Part shown: positions 23,619-31,187 of the stretch, in pieces | Numbering within the stretch: the first letter of the stretch is position 1 | Layout: every line of letters starts with the position of its first letter | Assembly (NCBI GenBank): GCA_050247435.1 | Contig: JBFWUF010000042.1 | Coordinates: forward strand, 9,056 to 73,055 | Length of the DNA stretch: 64,000 nucleotides | DNA from: JAJVID01 sp050247435 | GTDB lineage: Bacteria; Acidobacteriota; Blastocatellia; RBC074 | Reading direction: 5' to 3' | Position numbers and translations under genes: made by a program | Notes under the pieces: model-generated | Seen by the model: only the letters and a program-made list of their open reading frames with translations | Database searches by the model: none | What the model was told of the DNA's origin: nothing

Positions 23619-24143
23619 TCAAAGACGGCCATCCGCCCTGACCACTTTTCCGCCAATTGCTTCCCAGGCATCCATGCCGCCTTGCAGCGCGCCCGGATCC
23701 TTGTATCCAGCCTGTGCGAATAAGAGCGCCGCACGGGCGCTCGAATGTTCCGACGGTCAGGTGCAATAGCTGATCAATCGCTTGTCGCGCGGCAATTTCG
23801 GATACTGACCGGATTCGATTTGCTGCATCGTCAGATTGATCGCGCCGGGGATGTGCCTCTGGCGATAATCTTCGGGCGAGCGTACGTCAATAACGACGGC
23901 TTGATTGGCCGCCAACAACCGCTTCAACTCCTCCGGGATGATGCGCGGCATGTTGTTCTCATTTTCATGAGCGCCATGATCGTGCGCCGCTGGGGCATTC
24001 GGTTGCTGCGGCGGCGTCGAACTCACCGGAACTGGTGGTGGAGCGCTGGATGCGCAGGCGGCGCTCAGGCAGGCGCACAACGCCAAAAAGGCCCAAAAGC
24101 CCCCAACGATGGATTGCTTGCTCAGATTTTCTTTGCTTCTCAA
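23619..24143 (-). CDS. Rhodanese-domain lipoprotein with in-frame TGA, candidate selenoprotein
   Basis: Reading through the TGA at 23757-23759 gives 174 residues. Start: TTG at 24143 with GGAGAGG before it; the upstream ATG (24215) lies in a repeat. The signal peptide ends in the lipobox LSAAC, so it is an envelope lipoprotein. A His/Pro-rich linker precedes the rhodanese domain (VVIDVRSPEDYRQRHIPGA). At the active loop the sequence reads ISYCT-TGA-PSEHSSARAAL, then AGYKDPGALQGGMDAW completes the fold and a normal stop follows 46 codons later. Related rhodaneses commonly have YCxCP here (from memory), so TGA stands where Cys is expected: Cys127-x-Sec129. A stem-loop 14 bases beyond the TGA could be a bacterial SECIS. 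The alternative is a nonsense mutation or sequence error making a pseudogene. Confidence 0.7.
23724..23742 (-). promoter_or_regulatory. Candidate bacterial SECIS stem-loop
   Basis: On the minus strand, 14 bases 3' of the in-frame TGA, the sequence GAGCGCC-CGTGC-GGCGCTC forms a perfect 7-bp stem with a 5-base loop. The loop has G at its second position, as the bacterial SECIS model asks, and G-U within the apex. The distance from UGA to loop (21 bases) is in the range known for SelB-dependent recoding. Stem formation also fits ordinary GC-rich coding sequence, so this is suggestive only. Confidence 0.5.
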
Positions 24144-24166
24144 TGCTGTTTCCTCTCCAATCACAT

Positions 24167-24235
24167 GGGTTTGAAGTTCCGCCTCCAGGCGGTTGGCGTG
24201 GATGAAACGGGCCACCTGAAGGCGGGACTACAAAC
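24167..24235. repeat. Inverted repeat, GTTCCGCCT..AGGCGGGAC family, copy 1
   Basis: GAAGTTCCGCCTCCAGGCGG faces CCTGAAGGCGGGACTACAAAC across about 25 bases. A relative lies at 46574-46636. It sits just upstream of the rhodanese lipoprotein start and adds a spurious upstream open frame. Confidence 0.7.
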
Positions 24236-24252
24236 AATTTGTTCTATGGCCA

Positions 24253-24654
24253 TTATTGTTGCGGCGGCCTCACCATTTGATTAAGCCCTCTGGTCCTGAG
24301 GCTCTCGGTCAATGTCTTGTTGACCTCTTTGGCCTGCTCGACAGTTTTGTTAGCGCTGTCAATCTGCGATTTGAGATCGTTGAGGCTCGCTTGCAGCGTC
24401 TCGTTCTCCTTCTGAGCGGAATTGAGCAGTTCCCGCATCGCGACGAGCTGCCTGTTCGCTTCATCAATCTTGCCGGAAAGTTGGTCTTTGACGCTCTCAA
24501 CCTCGTTTTGCAGATTTTTCACCGACGTCTGATTTTCCTTCAGCTCGCTCTCGAATTTCGAGCCGGTCGTGATCCATGCGCCTCCCAACGAGCCGATCAA
24601 GCCAATGATCGCGATGACGATGGCCGCCAGGGCCGATCCTTTTTCTTCCGCCAT
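24253..24654 (-). CDS. Membrane-anchored coiled-coil protein of unknown function
   Basis: 133 residues. One N-terminal membrane helix (ALAAIVIAIIGLIGSLGGAW) is followed by an uninterrupted amphipathic coiled coil of about 90 residues (KFESELKENQTSVKNLQNEV onwards) ending in MVRPPQQ. GGAGG stands 7 bases before the ATG. Such proteins often oligomerise and act as spacers or scaffolds at the inner membrane. It is not recognised as a named family. It lies 46 bases downstream of the prolyl oligopeptidase gene on the same strand and may share its transcript. Confidence 0.72.
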   Translation of the reverse strand: MAEEKGSALAAIVIAIIGLIGSLGGAWITTGSKFESELKENQTSVKNLQNEVESVKDQLSGKIDEANRQLVAMRELLNSAQKENETLQASLNDLKSQIDSANKTVEQAKEVNKTLTESLRTRGLNQMVRPPQQ

Positions 24655-24699
24655 GTGGTTTCCTCCAGTTTGCAGCCCTTCTTGCGGGACTTTGATAAT

Positions 24700-26832
24700 T
24701 CACTTCGGCGTCACGCCGAGGTTGTGAAACAGGAAGGCGTAAGTGTCCGCCGTGATCTCGATCTGTTTGGCCGTGCTCGAAGCGCCGTGGCCGGATTTAG
24801 TTTCGATGCGAATCAGCACGGGCGCCGGGCCGCGCTGTTTCTCCTGAATCGTCGCGGCGTATTTGAACGAATGCGCGGGCACCACGCGGTCGTCGTGATC
24901 GGCGGTGGTGATCAGCGTCGCCGGATATTTCGTCTCCTTGATGTTGTGCAGCGGCGAGTAAGCGTAAAGCGCCTTGAACTCAGCCGGGTTGTCCGACGAG
25001 CCGTAATCGGCGATCCAGTTCCAGCCGATGGTGAATTTGTGGAAGCGCAGCATGTCCATCACGCCAACAGCGGGCAGCGCGACTTTGAAAAGTTCCGGAC
25101 GTTGATTCATCACCGCGCCGACCAGCAAGCCGCCGTTTGATCCGCCCTGGATCGCCAGTTTCTCCGACGACGTGTATTTGTTGGCTATCAACCATTCAGC
25201 CGCCGCGATGAAATCGTCGAAGACGTTCTGCTTTTTCAGCTTCGTTCCGGCCTCGTGCCACTTCTCGCCGTATTCGCCGCCGCCGCGCATATTGGCCGAA
25301 GCGTAGACGAATCCGTTTTCGAGCATCGCGATGCGCAGCGAATTGAAGCCGGGCGCGGTCGTGATGTTGAACCCGCCGTAGCCGTAAAGCAGCGTCGGGT
25401 TCTTGCCGTCAAGCTTCAGGCCTTTTTTGTAAACCAGGAACATCGGCACGCGCGTGCCGTCCTTGCTGTTGAAGAAGACTTGTTTGGTTTCGTAATCCTC
25501 GGCTTTGAAGCCGGGAATTTCAGGGGCGCGGAAGAGCGTACTCTTCTTCGTGGCGATGTCGTAGCGATAACTCGTCGGCGGGGAATTGAACGAAGTGAAA
25601 GTGTAGAAGACGAATTTGTCGTCGTTGTTTCCGCCGAAGCCGCCCGCAGAGCCGAGTCCCGGCAGTTTGACCTCGTTCTCCAGTTTTCCATCGAGGCTGT
25701 AGACGTAAGCCCGCGTCGTCACATCTTTCAGATATGTTGCGAAAAGCTTGCCACCAGCCGTGCCCGCGTTTTGCAGCGGTTCCGGCTTTTCAGGCAGCAC
25801 GTCTTTCCAATTTGCTTCAGGCGTTTTCGGATCGAGCAGGATTACGCGGCCATTCGGCGCGTTCTTGTTGGTTTCGATCAGGAACTTGTCGCCGACATTG
25901 TCAATCACGCCGAAGCTGTCGTCGGTGATTTCGGCGATCAGCGGTTTGAAAGTTTTGTCGCTCGATTTCGCGTCGCGGTAAAACAGCGCGTTACCTTTCT
26001 TGCCCTTGCCGCGATCGGAGATGTTGAGAATGGCGAATCGCTCGTCTTCGGTCGTGCGCACACCGTGAAATCGCTGCGGATGCGCGGGGTCTTCGTAAAC
26101 CAGCGTGTCTTCGGATTGCGGCGCGCCGACTTTGTGGAAGTAGACCTGATGGTTCTCGTTTTTGGTCGAAAGCTCGTGACCTTTCACCGGCGCCGGATAG
26201 CGGCTGTAATAAAAACCATCGCCCTGCCACGCGATGCCGGACACTTTCACCCAAGTCAAGGTGTCGGCCAGAACCTTGCGCGAGGCGACCTCCATCACGT
26301 GGTATTCCTGCCAATCGGAACCGCCACGCGAAATACCGTAGGCCGCGTATTTGCCGTCTTTCGACATCGCGAACGCGCCGAGCCGTGTCGTGCCGTCTTC
26401 CGAAAACTTGTTCGGGTCAATCAGAACTTCAGGCTTGCCGTTCAGACCTTTTTGAATGTAGAGCACGCTCTGATTCTGCAAGCCGTCGTTTTTCGAGAAG
26501 GTAAAATATTCGCCGCGACGCGACGGCGCTGAAATCCTCGGGTAGTTGAAAAGCTGCGTCAGCCGGTCTTTGATCTTCGCGCGAAAAGGAATCTTGTCCA
26601 GATAGCCGAACGTGACCTTGTTCTCCTCCTCGACCCACTTGGCGGTTTCGGCGGAATTGTCGTCTTCGAGCCATCGGTAAGGGTCGGTGACTTTGACGCC
26701 GTGATAAGTGTCAACGTGATCAACTTTTCTGGTTTTGGGATATTGCATCGGCTGTTGCGCTGTCGCGGCGAATTGCATCAGGACAAGCGCAAACAGGATT
26801 ACGGTAGATGATGCGATCAATGTTTTCTTCAT
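24700..26832 (-). CDS. Prolyl oligopeptidase (S9A), secreted
   Basis: 710 residues from the ATG at 26832 (GGAG seven bases upstream); an in-frame start at 26925 only adds repeat-encoded residues. Signal peptide MKKTLIASSTVILFALVL ending near ATAQQ. N-terminal S9 beta-propeller (about 60-440; VDHVDTYHGVKVTDPYRWLE) and C-terminal alpha/beta-hydrolase domain with nucleophile Ser565 in QGGSNGGLL, the catalytic Asp in DHDDRVVP and His682 in SGHGAS. It cleaves short peptides after proline, here probably in the periplasm. Length equals that of characterised enzymes (about 700 residues), so it is likely intact and active. Confidence 0.94.
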   Translation of the reverse strand: MKKTLIASSTVILFALVLMQFAATAQQPMQYPKTRKVDHVDTYHGVKVTDPYRWLEDDNSAETAKWVEEENKVTFGYLDKIPFRAKIKDRLTQLFNYPRISAPSRRGEYFTFSKNDGLQNQSVLYIQKGLNGKPEVLIDPNKFSEDGTTRLGAFAMSKDGKYAAYGISRGGSDWQEYHVMEVASRKVLADTLTWVKVSGIAWQGDGFYYSRYPAPVKGHELSTKNENHQVYFHKVGAPQSEDTLVYEDPAHPQRFHGVRTTEDERFAILNISDRGKGKKGNALFYRDAKSSDKTFKPLIAEITDDSFGVIDNVGDKFLIETNKNAPNGRVILLDPKTPEANWKDVLPEKPEPLQNAGTAGGKLFATYLKDVTTRAYVYSLDGKLENEVKLPGLGSAGGFGGNNDDKFVFYTFTSFNSPPTSYRYDIATKKSTLFRAPEIPGFKAEDYETKQVFFNSKDGTRVPMFLVYKKGLKLDGKNPTLLYGYGGFNITTAPGFNSLRIAMLENGFVYASANMRGGGEYGEKWHEAGTKLKKQNVFDDFIAAAEWLIANKYTSSEKLAIQGGSNGGLLVGAVMNQRPELFKVALPAVGVMDMLRFHKFTIGWNWIADYGSSDNPAEFKALYAYSPLHNIKETKYPATLITTADHDDRVVPAHSFKYAATIQEKQRGPAPVLIRIETKSGHGASSTAKQIEITADTYAFLFHNLGVTPK

Positions 26833-26880
26833 TTCTGATCTCCGACAGGTCAAAGCCTGTGTGTAAATTGATGAGCGCAC

Positions 26881-26979
26881 CCTGGGTACGCATCGCTTCC
26901 AGCGTGCTATTGGCAAAAGGCCCATTTCATTTCAATCGGTCTTTTGCCAATAGCACGCTGGAAGCGGTGCGTACCCAGG
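26881..26979. repeat. Long inverted repeat, CCTGGGTACGCATCGC family, copy 1
   Basis: 39-bp arms at 26881-26919 and 26941-26979, one mismatch, 21-base loop. Outer sequence CCTGGGTACGCATCGCTTCC. A copy with nearly the same arms is at 54338-54436. It lies between the M61 peptidase stop and the prolyl oligopeptidase start. Confidence 0.9.
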
Positions 26980-26989
26980 AGGCCGCAAA

Positions 26990-28969
26990 TTACTTTTCAG
27001 ACAGCCAGGCCCTGCGCAACGTCTTCTGCGTCTCGCCGGCGTCTTTCAACTCTGAAATCGTGTAACGGTCGAACGGCTTCGCGGCGGCGGTCAATTCAAA
27101 ATTCATCAGCCGTTCGCGGCGAAACACGGTCAGCGTCACTCGCTGGCCCGCGCGCACGTCATTCAGGGTACCGGACTGCCCAGGGCGTTCAATGCTGTTG
27201 GCCGCCTCAATTTTCTTGCCGTTTATCGCGATCAGTTCGTCGCCACTGTTGACGCCGCCTTCGTAAGCGGGCAAGCCGGCGATGACGCCGGCGGCGACGA
27301 CACGATCTCCATTGGCTCGCGTGCGGATGCCGAGCGCGCCGGGTTTATCGGTCTTGCTGTCCGCGTATGGCGTGCCCGGTTGATAGCTCTTCGTCAACTG
27401 CAATCCGGCTTTGTTGAAATAGGCCGCGAAATCAATCTCTTCGTTGCCACTGACGAACCTGTTCCAGAAGCTGGTCAGATCAGCGCCCGCGACTTTTTCA
27501 AACGCGGCTTTCAATTCGGCGTCGGTGAAGCCGGGCTTCGGCAGGTCGTGATTCGCCAGCAGAAGCCGCATCACGTCGTCGAGTGATTTCGTGTTGTTGG
27601 TCAGCGCGCGAATCTCGATGTCGAACATCAATCCGAGGATTTCGCCTTTGGTGTAATACGACATCGCGGTGTTGATCGAATTCTCGTCGGGCCGGTAATG
27701 CTTGATCCACGAGTTGAAGCTGGCCGATTCAGCCGATTGCTCGAATCTTCCCGGCGTCTGCTGGTACCCGGCGATCATATTGGCCAGACTTTCCAGGTAT
27801 TCGTTTGCGCTGATCAATCCGGCGCGGCGCAGGATCAGGTCGCCGTAATAGCTGGTCACGCCTTCAGAAACCCACAACCCGCGCGAGTGATTTTCGCGCT
27901 GGTAATCGAACGGCCCCAGCGCCGCAGGGCGAATCCTTTTGACGTTCCAGTGGTGGAAGTATTCGTGCGATTCCAGGCCCAGAAAGCCTTTGTAGCCTCG
28001 CGCGGTTTTGAAGGCTGCTGGCCGCGTCATGCTGACGTTGGAATTCAGATGCTCGGTGCCGCCACCGATGCCGGGCTGAACGTGGACGATGAAGGTGTAA
28101 TGGTCGTAAGGCAGCCCGCCGAATATCCGAGCGCCCTCTTCGACAATCTTCGCCAGATCGTGTTTTAACCGATTGTCGTCAAACTGGGGGGCCGGTTCGT
28201 ACTGTCCCCAGATGGCCACGCGGTGCGGTTTGCCGAGCACGGTGAATTCCAGTAGTTTGTGCGTTCCGATCTCGGTCGGCGAATCAATCAGGCGGTCGTA
28301 ATTGGCGGCGGTGTAATAGCCGTCGGCGTCGGGTTGAAGCGCAAGCGGCGTCGTGACCCGCCAGCCTTCGGGCGTGATGAATTCGATCCGATGGGGGCGA
28401 TCTTTTGCGCTCGGCACGTACATAAACAGTGACGCGCCATTGAAGTATGCGTGCGTCGCGTCCAGGTGGCTGGTTTGAGTGAAAAGCTCGTTGGCGTAGA
28501 CGCGATAGCTGGCGCGGATCGTTTTTGGTTTGTCGTTGCTCGCGCCGGCCTCGATCCGCCATGTGGCTTTGTCAATTTTTCGCCAGGGCATCATCCGGCC
28601 TGATTCTTCGCTAGCTTTGAAATCCTGCACGTGGCGCGCATATTCGCGCACCAAATACGATCCAGGCGTCCAGACAGGCAAGGAAATGTCCAGTTGCGGC
28701 GTGGTTACGGCGCCAATAGTGAACGTGACTTCATAAAGATGCGTGTGTGGTTGTGGCATCGCCAGCGTGTAACTCAGCTCCAGCGGCCTCGGCGCCGGAG
28801 TTGGCGCGGGCGCGGCCTTCGGCTTTGCCCTCTGCCCGAAGGCGAAGGCTCCAAGCGCGAGAACGATCAACAACGCCGCGACCGGGCGCGCGGTTGCGCC
28901 CACGGTTCGGCCCAGGGGTCTGCCCATGTGCCTGCCCATGTGTCTAGTAGATGCAGTGATGCGGATCAT
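26990..28969 (-). CDS. M61-family aminopeptidase (glycyl aminopeptidase-like) with PDZ domain, secreted
   Basis: 659 residues from the ATG at 28969. The N-terminal region carries a curious basic stretch (HMGRHMGRPLGRTVG) before the hydrophobic signal segment AALLIVLALGAFAFG. The zinc motif is HEYFH (from His335) in LESHEYFHHWNVKRIRP, the M61 signature. A PDZ domain follows (about 540-640, LPAYEGGVNSGDELIAING). M61 enzymes remove N-terminal residues, often glycine or acidic residues, and several are periplasmic. The gene ends close to the repeat upstream of the prolyl oligopeptidase, so the two peptidase genes lie in tandem. Confidence 0.9.
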   Translation of the reverse strand: MIRITASTRHMGRHMGRPLGRTVGATARPVAALLIVLALGAFAFGQRAKPKAAPAPTPAPRPLELSYTLAMPQPHTHLYEVTFTIGAVTTPQLDISLPVWTPGSYLVREYARHVQDFKASEESGRMMPWRKIDKATWRIEAGASNDKPKTIRASYRVYANELFTQTSHLDATHAYFNGASLFMYVPSAKDRPHRIEFITPEGWRVTTPLALQPDADGYYTAANYDRLIDSPTEIGTHKLLEFTVLGKPHRVAIWGQYEPAPQFDDNRLKHDLAKIVEEGARIFGGLPYDHYTFIVHVQPGIGGGTEHLNSNVSMTRPAAFKTARGYKGFLGLESHEYFHHWNVKRIRPAALGPFDYQRENHSRGLWVSEGVTSYYGDLILRRAGLISANEYLESLANMIAGYQQTPGRFEQSAESASFNSWIKHYRPDENSINTAMSYYTKGEILGLMFDIEIRALTNNTKSLDDVMRLLLANHDLPKPGFTDAELKAAFEKVAGADLTSFWNRFVSGNEEIDFAAYFNKAGLQLTKSYQPGTPYADSKTDKPGALGIRTRANGDRVVAAGVIAGLPAYEGGVNSGDELIAINGKKIEAANSIERPGQSGTLNDVRAGQRVTLTVFRRERLMNFELTAAAKPFDRYTISELKDAGETQKTLRRAWLSEK

Positions 28970-29053
28970 CAAGTTCTTCTCTCGATTCTGTTTTCCTGAA
29001 TTATTGTTGATTTAACGACGTGCGGACGGACGAAAGATAGCACGATGAAAAGG

Positions 29054-29150
29054 CATTTTCCATTTTCCATATCGGATTTGTCATTTGTCATTGCCTGAGC
29101 CGATCTTTTCCAATGACAAATGACAAATCCGATATGGAAAATGGAAAATG
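29054..29150. repeat. Long perfect inverted repeat with 40-bp arms
   Basis: Arms at 29054-29093 and 29111-29150 are exact complements (start CATTTTCCATTTTCCATATC, which is itself a doubled word), with a 17-base loop. It lies between the divergent M61 and aat genes, so it is not a terminator between convergent genes; it may be a mobile MITE-like element. Confidence 0.95.
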
Positions 29151-29213
29151 AAGTCCTTGTCTCATTGACGGTATCTTTTGCTCCTCGCTCAACAGGCGTG
29201 GTAATGTGCGCCC

Positions 29214-29834
29214 ATGCGAAGTAGAAAATCGGCCTCCCGCAGGAAAATCACGCCAGAAATGGTGATCGCCGGATATCAGCAGGGCTATTTCCCGATGGCC
29301 AGAGGCAGGTTCGGCGGCATTGACTGGTTTATGGCCGAACCACGCACGGTCATACCGCTCGACGACCGGTTTCACGTCCGCCGCTCGCTGCGCAAGACGA
29401 TCAAGAAGTCGGAATATGAGGTCAGGCTCAACACTGATTTCGCCTCCGTCATCCGCGCCTGCGCACGCCACGACGAAGTGGAAAACGAAGAGGTCTGGCT
29501 GAGCGAGGAGATGATCTCGATTTACCTGGAATTGCATCACCGCGGGTTCGCGCACTCGATCGAAGTCTGGGACAGCGAGAGGCTAGTGGGCGGTTTGTAC
29601 GGCGTGTCGTTGAGAGCTGCCTTCTTCGGCGAATCAATGTTCAGCCGCGCCCCTTCAGCCTCGCAGATCGCGCTCGTGGCGCTGGTTGAAAGATTGCGCG
29701 AACGCCACTACTTCCTGCTCGACGCCCAGATGCGAACCTCGCACATCGGCTATTTTGGAGCGCTCGATCTGATGCACAACGAATATCTGGGATTGTTGGC
29801 CGAGGCGATGCTGGATGACCGGTCTTTTGTTTAA
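29214..29834 (+). CDS. aat: Leucyl/phenylalanyl-tRNA--protein transferase
   Basis: 206 residues. Aat transfers Leu or Phe from charged tRNA to N-terminal Arg or Lys of proteins, marking them for ClpS/ClpAP degradation in the N-degron pathway. Family landmarks: AGYQQGYFPMA near the N-terminus, WFMAEPRTVIPLD, the central VGGLYGVSLRAAFFGESMFS and the end LLDAQMRTSHIGYFGA. Slightly short of the E. coli enzyme (234) but with all core blocks. No ClpS or ClpA gene is in the window. The start is an ATG at 29214 with no strong ribosome site. Confidence 0.93.
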   Translation: MRSRKSASRRKITPEMVIAGYQQGYFPMARGRFGGIDWFMAEPRTVIPLDDRFHVRRSLRKTIKKSEYEVRLNTDFASVIRACARHDEVENEEVWLSEEMISIYLELHHRGFAHSIEVWDSERLVGGLYGVSLRAAFFGESMFSRAPSASQIALVALVERLRERHYFLLDAQMRTSHIGYFGALDLMHNEYLGLLAEAMLDDRSFV

Positions 29835-29835
29835 G

Positions 29836-29926
29836 AAGGACAAGGGGAAGAGTGGGCAAGGGGGACAAGGGGACAAGAATATGGAGTGTCCCCTTGTCCC
29901 CTCTTCTTCCTCTTCACTCACTCTCC
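29836..29926. repeat. Inverted repeat, GGACAAGGGG family
   Basis: GGACAAGGGGAAGAG and GGGGGACAAGGGGACAAG on one side pair with CTTGTCCCCTCTTC on the other. It begins 2 bases after the aat stop and ends inside the 3' end of the convergent AIM24-family gene, the expected position of a bidirectional terminator. Confidence 0.75.
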
Positions 29927-30811
29927 AAAAATATTTCCCAGACTCCCTCCGCCTCCGCCGCCTTGCGTCGGGAAGAACGGTTTGAGCACGCCGGCGAAAG
30001 CGGCGAGGTTGCGCGTCTGGATCAGAATCTCGCCCGGCCCTGCGAATTCGGCGACGATGCCTTCGCCGCTCAGGAAGCTGCGGAACCAGCCGGCGGTCGA
30101 GGCTTTGCGCAATTCATATTGCATGTGGCCTTCCCACGCGACCAGATGGCCGGTGTCAACGACGTACCGCTCGCCGTAATTGAGCCGTTTGCGGTGGATC
30201 GAGCCGAACGACGAAACGAGCAGCAACCCCGCCCCCTGCACCTGCAAAACGAACAATCCTTCGCCGCCGAAGAACGACCGCGCGCCGCCCCAACGGGTGT
30301 CAACCGACAGGCTCACGTCGCCCGCCAGATAAGAACTCGATTGCACGAAGAAGACCTGGCCGTTCATCTCGATGGCGGCGATGTCGCCCGGCGAGCCTGG
30401 GGCGAAACTGACTTCACCGGAGGCGCCGCGCGCTGTGAAGGTCGAGACGAAAGCCGTCTCGCCGCCCACCGCCCGTTTCAGCGCGCCCATCAATCCGCCC
30501 TTCATCTGCGACTGTAATTCGACGTTGCCGGACATCGCGACCATCGCGCCGGCTTCGGCGTTGATTGATTGCTCCGCCTGTAATTTCACGGTGGCGAGCG
30601 CGAAGGCGCCCTGGTACAAAACCTCGTAGCTGTAGCCTCGGCCGCTGCCGCGTCCGTCGGCGTCAATGTGTATGCCGCCTCCGCCAGGGCCAGCGTATCC
30701 GCCGGGAGGAGCGCCCGCCCCTGCCATCCCACTCAAATTCGATCCACACACGCTGCAAAAGCGCGCGTCATTCGGAAGATAGTTTCCACATTTCGGACAG
30801 TTCATTGTCAT
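29918..30811 (-). CDS. AIM24-family protein with N-terminal zinc ribbon
   Basis: 297 residues from the ATG at 30811 (AGGAAAGGAAT before it; ATG 30805 is possible). N-terminal zinc ribbon CPKCGNYLPNDARFCSVCG (two CxxC), a Gly/Pro-rich linker, then an AIM24/TIGR00266-type beta domain (about 75-280) with LQAEQSINAEAGAMVAMSG, GGEGLFVLQVQGAGLLLVSS and VVDTGHLVAWE. The function of bacterial AIM24 proteins is unsettled; they form trimeric beta-prisms and may bind membranes or scaffolds. The Gly-rich end (QGGGGGGSLGNIF) is low complexity. Standalone gene, convergent with aat. Confidence 0.88.
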   Translation of the reverse strand: MTMNCPKCGNYLPNDARFCSVCGSNLSGMAGAGAPPGGYAGPGGGGIHIDADGRGSGRGYSYEVLYQGAFALATVKLQAEQSINAEAGAMVAMSGNVELQSQMKGGLMGALKRAVGGETAFVSTFTARGASGEVSFAPGSPGDIAAIEMNGQVFFVQSSSYLAGDVSLSVDTRWGGARSFFGGEGLFVLQVQGAGLLLVSSFGSIHRKRLNYGERYVVDTGHLVAWEGHMQYELRKASTAGWFRSFLSGEGIVAEFAGPGEILIQTRNLAAFAGVLKPFFPTQGGGGGGSLGNIFGE

Positions 30812-30854
30812 TATTCCTTTCCTGCCTTTCGTAAAAGCTATTTCAAGGCGATCC

Positions 30855-30943
30855 CCTGGGAACGCACGCGCCCTAGTGCGCCTGGCCGCAATCAAGAGCC
30901 ACTTGGAAAAAGCCACGCACGCGAGGGCGCGTGCGCCTCCGGA
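30855..30943. repeat. Inverted repeat, CTGGGAACGCACGCGCCC family
   Basis: Left arm around 30856-30873 and right arm around 30925-30942 are complementary with a few mismatches; a looser relative of the GGGAGCGCACGCATCC and CCTGGGTACGC families. The rest of the 375-bp gap up to 31187 holds no convincing gene; the promoter of the conflict island should lie between 30945 and 31170. Confidence 0.65.
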
Positions 30944-31187
30944 GCCGGGCGATACTGTAATCCAAAACAATTCAATTGACGAAGCTCGACGGTTGGATAT
31001 ACTCGACGCCGCGAGGCGCCAGACACTTCGTTATTCAGCTTGAACATATTCATTTTGCCCCTGCCGCCGCGTCGAAGCTCAGCCGTAGTTTTCTTACTTT
31101 AGTAACTCGCCGGAAAGGCATGCTTGAAAAGATATGCCAACCGGACACGCCAAAACTGGCCGGAACGAACCGAAACAAGGAGGACAC

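Noticed and set aside
23757..23759. Calling the rhodanese gene simply a pseudogene
   Set aside because: The frame stays intact for 46 codons beyond the TGA and completes the domain, the TGA is at a Cys position and a stem-loop follows; recoding is kept as the first hypothesis although decay is not excluded.
25255..26532. 425-residue + frame opposite the prolyl oligopeptidase gene
   Set aside because: Antisense shadow; the minus-strand frame has a full S9 catalytic triad and signal peptide.
26833..26925. Upstream extension of the prolyl oligopeptidase gene
   Set aside because: It translates an inverted repeat; the ATG at 26832 begins a proper signal peptide.
31134..31187. Longer start for the caspase-like protein
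   Set aside because: No ribosome site before 31134; AAGGAGGA stands before 31188.
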